Shown here in pieces: positions 58,807 through 64,000 of a stretch of 64,000 nt of DNA. The stretch's first letter is position 1, and each line of letters begins with the position of its first letter. Under the pieces are notes generated by a model that saw nothing but the letters and a program-made list of their open reading frames with translations, was not told the DNA's origin and did not search any database. The position numbers and the translations under genes are program-made. Source of the stretch: Microbacterium imperiale (GTDB lineage Bacteria; Actinomycetota; Actinomycetes; Actinomycetales; Microbacteriaceae); the NCBI RefSeq assembly GCF_017876655.1, contig NZ_JAGIOK010000001.1, forward strand, positions 1,054,001 to 1,118,000. Direction: 5' to 3'.

Positions 58807-59892
58807 TCACAGCTCGGCGTGCAGCGCCCAGACCCGCTCCGCGTGATCGCGCCACGAGAAGGCCCGTCCGCGATCACCGGCCCGCACCGCCCATCGGTGC
58901 AGCTCGTCGGGGGTGGCCAGCACCTCGCCGGCGGCGTCGCGCAGCTCGGCGAACGGAGCGATGCGCGCCCCGTCGAGCAGCACTTCGCGGTGCACGGGCG
59001 AATCAGCGGCCACGACCGGTACGCCCAGCACCATCGCCTCGATGGCGCGCCACGGGAACGCGGACTGCTCCGACAGCGCGATCAGCAGCACCGCGGCGTC
59101 GAGGACGGCCGCACGGTCGGCGGCATCCAGTCGGCCGGGGATGATCACCCGGTCGCGGGCGATGCCGGCGTTCTCGATCACGCCGGCGATATCGGCTGGC
59201 TCGTCGAAGATCACGACGCTGACGGTCTCTTCGCCGGCGATCGACGACAGCACGGCGCGCAGTTGCTCCTCGGTGCCGCCGGCGACGATCGCGACCCGGT
59301 CGGGAACCCCGAGCTCGCGGCGGCGCCCGATCGCGTCCGTGGGCACGCGGAACCCGTCCGGCGCAGCCCCGGGGATGACGCGGACCCGCGCTCCGAGCCG
59401 CGGGGCGATCTCGGCGAGGCGTTCGGCGAGGGCGTGGGTCGGGACGACCACGGCATCCGCGTGCTTCTCGGCGCGCTTGAGCAGCGCGCGCTGAGCCAGC
59501 ACCGTCGCCCTGGGCAGCAGGGCGGGAGTCTCCCACGCGGCGAGGTCCCAGACCGTCACGACGGTCTGCTCGAGGTCGTGGGCACGGTCGTGCTTGACCA
59601 GCGGGGCGAGGAGCGTGGGGGCGTGCAGCAGTCCCCCGGCCACTCCCCCCGTGATGCCCATGGGCCACGAGGCCAGCAGTCCGGTGCGCGGGAACGGTGC
59701 GCGGACGGTCTGCGCCAGACCGGCGATCGCGGCGGCGGCATTGCCCGCATCCGAGGCGACCACCCCGGCCACTTCGCAGCGGGCGGGGGCGGTGGCGATG
59801 AGCGCGCGCGCCACCTCGAGCGATGCCTCCGCCGTGTCGGCGGCGACGACGTCGGCGAGCTGGTCGAGCACGAGCTTGAGGACGGTGGTCAT
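58807..59892 (-). CDS. GT4-like glycosyltransferase
   Basis: The 361-residue GT-B protein has a donor domain with IVAGGTEEQLRAVLS and the EX7E-related ALSEQSAFPWRAIEAM. The N-terminal half has VVPTHALAERLAEIAPRL and GLLASWPMGITGGVAGG. It is less canonical than the other GT4 enzymes here. ATG at 59892 overlaps the LCP stop by four bases, so it is translationally coupled to the gene that probably attaches glycopolymer. It converges on the M23 peptidase gene. Confidence 0.88.
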   Translation of the reverse strand: MTTVLKLVLDQLADVVAADTAEASLEVARALIATAPARCEVAGVVASDAGNAAAAIAGLAQTVRAPFPRTGLLASWPMGITGGVAGGLLHAPTLLAPLVKHDRAHDLEQTVVTVWDLAAWETPALLPRATVLAQRALLKRAEKHADAVVVPTHALAERLAEIAPRLGARVRVIPGAAPDGFRVPTDAIGRRRELGVPDRVAIVAGGTEEQLRAVLSSIAGEETVSVVIFDEPADIAGVIENAGIARDRVIIPGRLDAADRAAVLDAAVLLIALSEQSAFPWRAIEAMVLGVPVVAADSPVHREVLLDGARIAPFAELRDAAGEVLATPDELHRWAVRAGDRGRAFSWRDHAERVWALHAEL

Positions 59893-61331
59893 CCCTCGTT
59901 CTCCGCTTCCGGAGTCGGCGGGTGCAGCGCGTTGCGCACCATCTCCTGCGCCAGCGCGAAGTCGGGGTCACGCTCCTCGATGCCGTTCTCGGGGGTCAGC
60001 TCGATCGTCGTGACCGGCTGCTCCTTGGCCTTCATCGCGATGTCGGCGAGGAACGGCAGCAGATCGGCGGGGATGTCGGTCTGCACGAGCACCTGCCCGG
60101 CGTCGGCGATCTCGGTGAAGCGGTCGAGCACGTTCTGCGGCGTCATCTGCGCGAGGATCGCCTGCTGCAGCTCGCGCTGGCGGCGCATGCGGTCGAAGTC
60201 GCTCGTGGTGTAACGCGAGCGGGCGTACCACTGCGCGGTGTCGCCGTCCATGTGCTGCTGACCGGCTTCGATCCAGCCCTCGGCCCAGTCCTCGGCGCTC
60301 TGGCCCTCGTACTGCGGCCCGCCGCCCTTCGGAAGACGCTCGATGACGTTGATGTCCACGCCGCCGAGAGCGTCGACGAGGTCGGCGAAGCCCTTCATGT
60401 CGAGGAAGACGTAGTACGGGATCGTGATGCCGAGGATGCCCTCGGCGGCATCCTTCGTGGCCTCGACGCCCGGCGACGACCCGTCGGCGACGGCGTCGGG
60501 ATACAGCGCGTCGCCGTCACGGCAGACCTCGACCTCGGTGCGCAGCTGGTTGATGCCGCTGTTCCATCCGCAGCTCGGGTCGATGCGACCCTCGTGCACG
60601 TCGGGGTAGAGATCGCGCATCGGCCCCTCGGCGAACGGGAAGTGTCCCATGTCGCGCGGGATGCCGGTGATGGTGGTGGCACCCGTCTCGGCGTTGACCG
60701 ACACGACCGAGATCGAGTCGAATCGCATCGAGTCGCGCCCGTCGCCGCTGTCGGCGCCGAGCAGGAGGATGTTGTAGTAGCCGTCCGAGGGCGGGACGCT
60801 CGGTCCGCTGGCGCCGAAGACGCTGCTGAGCGTCTCGCGCACCGAGTTGACGCGGTCGAAGGTCCACGCAGCCGCCGATGTCGAGGCGACCGCGAGCAGG
60901 ATCGCCAGCAGCGGCACGCCGACGCGGGCGATCGTGGACGCCCGGACGAGTCGGACCAGGCGGAGCGTGTCGATGGTCAGGACGATCCACAGCACCGCGT
61001 AGAACGCGATGACAGCCTGTACCAGGAGGAGCACGAACCAGTTCGTGGCGAGCGAGAACAGCAGCGGTCGCCACAGCAGGCCGGTGAGCACCGTGATCAG
61101 CGCGAGCAGCCACATCACGATCGTCGCGCCGAGTCCGAAGCGTCCGAGACGCCGGTTGCCCGCGAGCACCTGCGCCGACCCCGGCAGCAGGAAGTTCATG
61201 ACGACCAGCCACCATCCGCGACGGCCCATCATCTCGGGCGACGACGCGTCGGGATGCCGCAGCGGCCGCTCTTCGACGAGGCTGCGGCCCCGCGGGCGCG
61301 CGGAACCCCGCGGCGGTGCGGCCACGCTCAC
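59889..61331 (-). CDS. LCP (LytR-CpsA-Psr) family glycopolymer-attachment protein
   Basis: LCP enzymes transfer lipid-linked polymers onto peptidoglycan outside the membrane. The 480 residues hold several N-terminal membrane helices (about 36-165) rather than the usual one, then the LCP domain (about 180-400) with [41 protein letters not shown] and the catalytic-site [20 protein letters not shown]. Several Arg and Asp ligands for pyrophosphate are visible. GTG at 61331 overlaps the purE stop (GTGA). It is in the same operon direction as purE-purK, a neighbourhood frequent in Microbacteriaceae. Confidence 0.93.
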   Translation of the reverse strand: MSVAAPPRGSARPRGRSLVEERPLRHPDASSPEMMGRRGWWLVVMNFLLPGSAQVLAGNRRLGRFGLGATIVMWLLALITVLTGLLWRPLLFSLATNWFVLLLVQAVIAFYAVLWIVLTIDTLRLVRLVRASTIARVGVPLLAILLAVASTSAAAWTFDRVNSVRETLSSVFGASGPSVPPSDGYYNILLLGADSGDGRDSMRFDSISVVSVNAETGATTITGIPRDMGHFPFAEGPMRDLYPDVHEGRIDPSCGWNSGINQLRTEVEVCRDGDALYPDAVADGSSPGVEATKDAAEGILGITIPYYVFLDMKGFADLVDALGGVDINVIERLPKGGGPQYEGQSAEDWAEGWIEAGQQHMDGDTAQWYARSRYTTSDFDRMRRQRELQQAILAQMTPQNVLDRFTEIADAGQVLVQTDIPADLLPFLADIAMKAKEQPVTTIELTPENGIEERDPDFALAQEMVRNALHPPTPEAENEG

Positions 61332-61846
61332 AGGGACTCCTTCAGCCGGCGGTTCTTCTCGTCGACCTGCTGCTCGAGCGAACGCGCGTAATCCTCGAGC
61401 CGGTCCGCGACCGCGGGGTCGGCGGCGCCGATGATCCGCGCCGCGAGCAGGCCGGCGTTCTTGGCGCCGTTGATCGACACCGTTGCGACCGGGATGCCGC
61501 CGGGCATCTGCACGATGCTGAGCAGAGAGTCCAAACCGTCGAGCGTGGCCAGCTGCACCGGGACGCCCACGACGGGCAGGGGCGTGAGCGAGGCGAGCAT
61601 GCCCGGCAGGTGCGCCGCTCCCCCGGCTCCGGCGACGATCACGCGCAGGCCGCGACCGCGCGCCTCACGCCCGTAGCGCAGCAGCTTGTCGGGGGTGCGG
61701 TGGGCCGAGACGACCTCCACCTCGTGCGGAATGCCGAGCTCGGTGAGCGCCTGCGAGGCGTCGCTCATCACGCGCCAATCGGAGTCCGAACCCATGACGA
61801 CCCCGACGAGGGGCGCGTCCGACGAATGCAGCGGCGAGGATGTCAC
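61328..61846 (-). CDS. purE: 5-(carboxyamino)imidazole ribonucleotide mutase
   Basis: PurE moves the carboxyl of N5-CAIR to give CAIR in purine synthesis. The 172 residues include [12 protein letters not shown], the catalytic His in [34 protein letters not shown] and [22 protein letters not shown] at 61846 has no ribosome site but a TAACCT -10 six bases upstream. A longer start is not available in frame. It overlaps the LCP gene and follows purK after 58 bases. Confidence 0.97.
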   Translation of the reverse strand: MTSSPLHSSDAPLVGVVMGSDSDWRVMSDASQALTELGIPHEVEVVSAHRTPDKLLRYGREARGRGLRVIVAGAGGAAHLPGMLASLTPLPVVGVPVQLATLDGLDSLLSIVQMPGGIPVATVSINGAKNAGLLAARIIGAADPAVADRLEDYARSLEQQVDEKNRRLKESL

Positions 61847-61852
61847 CGATCC

Positions 61853-61858
61853 AGGTTA
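61853..61858 (-). promoter_or_regulatory. -10 element TAACCT of purE, leaderless layout
   Basis: TAACCT on the minus strand ends six bases before the purE GTG, with no ribosome site between. purE-LCP-GT4 may thus be transcribed separately from purK. Confidence 0.5.
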
Positions 61859-61904
61859 GGCGGGGAGCCTGGGGAAACCCCGGAGCGGCACGGGGCCGAC
61901 AGCC

Positions 61905-63032
61905 TCAGTCGTCGAAGTGTGCGGCCACTCCGCGTGCGTCCGAGACGACGGCATCCAGATCCGACCCCGTGAGGTTGACGTGACCGACCTTGCGGCCGGG
62001 GCGCGGCGCCTTGCCGTAGGTGTGCACCTTGGCGCCGGGGTGGGCCGCGAGGGCGCCGGGGATGCGCGACTCGAGGCTGTCGGCGGCCGGCCCGCCGAGG
62101 ATGTTGATCATCACCGACCACGGCGCCCGCGGCTCGGTGTCGCCGAGCGGCAGGTCGAGCACGGCGCGCAGGTGCTGCTCGAACTGCCCCGTCACGGCGC
62201 CGTCCTGGCTCCAGTGGCCGCTGTTGTGGGGGCGCATCGCCAGCTCGTTCACCAGCAGTCGGTCATCGGCGGTCTCGAACAGCTCGACGGCCAGCATGCC
62301 GGTCACTCCGAGCCCCTCGGCGATCGCGACGCCGATGCTCTCGGCGACATCCGTTAGTCGCTGACCGGCGCGCGGCGCCGGCGCGATCACCTCGGCGCAG
62401 ACACCGCCGCGCTGCACGGTTTCGACGACGGGGTAGGCGCGCCACGAGCCCGAGGGGCGGCGGGCCACCTGCTGCGCGAGCTCGCGCGTGAAGTCGACGA
62501 GTTCCTCGACGAGCAGCTGTCCGCCGGGCTCGAGCGCCTCGATCCAGTCGGCCGCGTCGGCTGCCGTCGACACGACGCGCACGCCCTTGCCGTCGTAGCC
62601 GCCGCGCGGGGTCTTCACGACGGCCCGGCCGCCGTTGGCGTCGAGGAAGGCCTGCAGTTCGGCGGCATCCGAGATCGCCGCCCACTCGGGCTGCGGCATG
62701 CCGAGCTCGGCGAGCTTCGCGCGCATCCGCAGCTTGTCCTGGGCGTAGAAGAGGGCGTCCGGGCCCGGGTGCACGGCGATCCCGTCCGCGACGAGCGCCC
62801 GCAGGACGTCCTGCGGCACGTGCTCGTGGTCGAACGTGATGACGTCGACGTCGCGGGCGAAGGCGCGCACGGTCTCGAGGTCGCGGTAGTCGCCGGTGGC
62901 GGTGGCGGCGAGCCCCGCGGCCATGCCCGGCTCTTCGGCCAGCACCCGCACGTCGAGGCCCAGCTCGACCGCGGGGGCGATCATCATGCGGGCGAGCTGC
63001 CCTCCGCCGACGATTCCGACTCGCAACGACAT
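61905..63032 (-). CDS. purK: 5-(carboxyamino)imidazole ribonucleotide synthase
   Basis: PurK uses ATP and bicarbonate to make N5-CAIR, the substrate of PurE. The 375-residue ATP-grasp protein has GIVGGGQLARMMIAPA, FDHEHVPQDVLRALV, TPRGGYDGKGV and ELAMRPHNSGHWSQDG. ATG at 63032 is preceded by GGAGGAGG six bases away, a strong ribosome site and one of the best here. Motifs and length are normal. Confidence 0.97.
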   Translation of the reverse strand: MSLRVGIVGGGQLARMMIAPAVELGLDVRVLAEEPGMAAGLAATATGDYRDLETVRAFARDVDVITFDHEHVPQDVLRALVADGIAVHPGPDALFYAQDKLRMRAKLAELGMPQPEWAAISDAAELQAFLDANGGRAVVKTPRGGYDGKGVRVVSTAADAADWIEALEPGGQLLVEELVDFTRELAQQVARRPSGSWRAYPVVETVQRGGVCAEVIAPAPRAGQRLTDVAESIGVAIAEGLGVTGMLAVELFETADDRLLVNELAMRPHNSGHWSQDGAVTGQFEQHLRAVLDLPLGDTEPRAPWSVMINILGGPAADSLESRIPGALAAHPGAKVHTYGKAPRPGRKVGHVNLTGSDLDAVVSDARGVAAHFDD

Positions 63033-63123
63033 GGCGCCTCCTCCGGGTTTCGCTCTCCATCTTCGCGCACACGCGCGGCCGCCCGCATGCGCGCGTCGGC
63101 ACCGGGCCGACGCCGTGGCGGAA

Positions 63124-63678
63124 TCAGGCGTCGGGCGTGATCGCCGGCATGCTGTGCGAGTCGCGGTGGGCGAGGATCTGGCTGACCTCGACCTGGTCGG
63201 CGAGCACCTCGTGCACGAGCGAGACGTTCGGGATGTTGCGCAGCCGCAGCGACGGGTCGACGCCGTTCGAGAGGGTCAGCGTGCCGCTGCGGCCCAGCCG
63301 CTGCAGGGGTCCGCGCGTCTCGTTGATGGCGTAGCCGCGGATGTGGCTGAGCTCGCCGCGGCGCCGCACCAGCAGCCCCGAGGTCTCGATGACCCGCCGC
63401 GTCGTGATGGTGTACGCGTGCCCGAGCCACCGCAGGTATGGCAGCACCACGAGCAGCAGCACGACGATGCCCGCGGCCGACCACAGCATGAGGTCGGTGA
63501 ACGGCTCGGGGAGGTTGCCCGAGAAGAACCCCACGGCACCGGCCAGCGCGATCAGCAGCAGCGCCGGCCACACCATGCCGCGCGCCTGCGGGCGCACGCG
63601 CGCGATGCGCAGTTCGGGGGCGGCTGCCCCCGGCGCGGGCGCGACGGGGCGGCCGAAGGATGCCGCGGGCTGACTCAC
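63124..63678 (-). CDS. PH-domain (bPH2-type) membrane protein
   Basis: The 184-residue protein has a Pro/Ala-rich start, two membrane helices (about 36-53 and 63-80) and a bacterial PH-like domain with AYTITTRRVIETSGLLVRRRGELSHI and GTLTLSNG. Such small proteins lie between birA and purK in many actinobacteria; their role is unknown. ATG at 63678. It is separated from purK by 91 bases that I cannot assign. Confidence 0.9.
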   Translation of the reverse strand: MSQPAASFGRPVAPAPGAAAPELRIARVRPQARGMVWPALLLIALAGAVGFFSGNLPEPFTDLMLWSAAGIVVLLLVVLPYLRWLGHAYTITTRRVIETSGLLVRRRGELSHIRGYAINETRGPLQRLGRSGTLTLSNGVDPSLRLRNIPNVSLVHEVLADQVEVSQILAHRDSHSMPAITPDA

Positions 63679-63750
63679 AGCTCCATCTTCACCCGCCGTC
63701 GCCCCAACCCGGTGACGGCACGCCCGCGAACGACGCCGCGTGCGTCGCGC

Positions 63751-64000
63751 TCAGTCGGCCCGGCGCACGTGCACGACGTCACCGGCGCCCACCGCGACCT
63801 CGTTCGCGCCCGTGTCGACCACGAGGCGCCCGTCCTCGTCGAGGCGCCTAGCGGTGCCGGCAAGGACCTCACCGTCGGGCAGCGACACCGTGACCCGCTC
63901 CCCCAGGGTGAGGCACGCGCCGGCGACGCGTTCGCGCAGCCGCGGTGCGGCGCCGTCGACGGCGAGCTCGGCGATGCCGTCGCGCAGCCCGGTGAGGAAG
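63751..64000 (-). CDS. birA: Biotin--[acetyl-CoA-carboxylase] ligase, C-terminal part only (cut by window edge)
   Basis: Only the last 82 residues lie in the window. They match the BirA C-terminal SH3-like domain: LGERVTVSLPDGEVLAGTAR, then RLDEDGRLVVDTGANEVAVG, and the end AGDVVHVRRAD. BirA activates biotin and attaches it to biotin carboxyl carrier protein. The start and the catalytic domain are outside the window to the right. It is upstream of the PH-domain gene on the same strand, as in related genomes. Identification from the tail alone is good but not certain. Confidence 0.85.
   Translation of the reverse strand, partial: FLTGLRDGIAELAVDGAAPRLRERVAGACLTLGERVTVSLPDGEVLAGTARRLDEDGRLVVDTGANEVAVGAGDVVHVRRAD

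Noticed and set aside
61861..61882. A terminator hairpin between purK and purE
   Set aside because: The stem (CCTGGGG with CCCCGG) is short and has a bulge; not strong enough to list.

Overview
The window is high-GC, gene-dense actinobacterial DNA, most likely from Microbacterium or a close relative in Microbacteriaceae. This rests on the mtrA-mtrB-lpqB-comF-hpf block, a WhiB2/WhmD-type regulator beside DUF3499 and DUF5719 genes, a fur-katG pair, a birA-PH-purK-purE-LCP block, frequent GTG starts, 1-4 base gene overlaps and many apparently leaderless promoters. No rRNA, tRNA, CRISPR array, transposase or integrase was seen. Both edges cut genes: secA on the left and a birA-type gene on the right.

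Layout. 1-9.7 kb: secA (partial), a coiled-coil protein resembling the tail of TPM-domain proteins, the long-form hibernation factor hpf, a ComF-type phosphoribosyltransferase, and lpqB-mtrB-mtrA, which monitors the envelope and cell division. 9.8-15.2 kb: five co-oriented, nearly overlapping genes (membrane protein, DUF4129, DUF4350, MoxR ATPase, DUF58). 15.2-18.4 kb: a repeat-rich 374-base gap followed by katG and its Fur-family regulator. 18.4-27.1 kb: SpoIIM-like and RDD membrane proteins sharing a 16-base divergent promoter, then DUF3499, a metallopeptidase-family homologue, DUF5719, a very large glycosyltransferase/membrane protein, whiB and manA.

27.1-59.9 kb is a large surface-glycan locus. 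It holds three tandem O-antigen-ligase-like proteins, glf (UDP-galactopyranose mutase), two GlfT2-like galactofuranosyltransferases, several other GT2 and GT4 enzymes, a flippase-like protein, an acyltransferase with an SGNH domain, dTDP-rhamnose genes (rmlA, rmlB and an rmlC-rmlD fusion), two complete polysaccharide ABC exporters, a 930-residue secreted repeat protein and a secreted M23-type peptidase. The simplest reading is that the locus makes, exports and decorates a cell-wall polymer containing galactofuranose and rhamnose. No initiating sugar-phosphate transferase lies in the window. 59.9-64 kb: an LCP-family attachment protein, purE, purK, a PH-domain membrane protein and birA.

How they work together: manA and the rml and glf genes feed nucleotide sugars; GT2/GT4 enzymes and the GlfT2 pair build chains; the two ABC exporters and possibly the flippase and ligase-like proteins move or polymerise them; the LCP protein probably attaches product to peptidoglycan. 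MtrAB and the WhiB protein plausibly tie envelope and division physiology together. All functions are inferred from reading the sequence; no database search was run.
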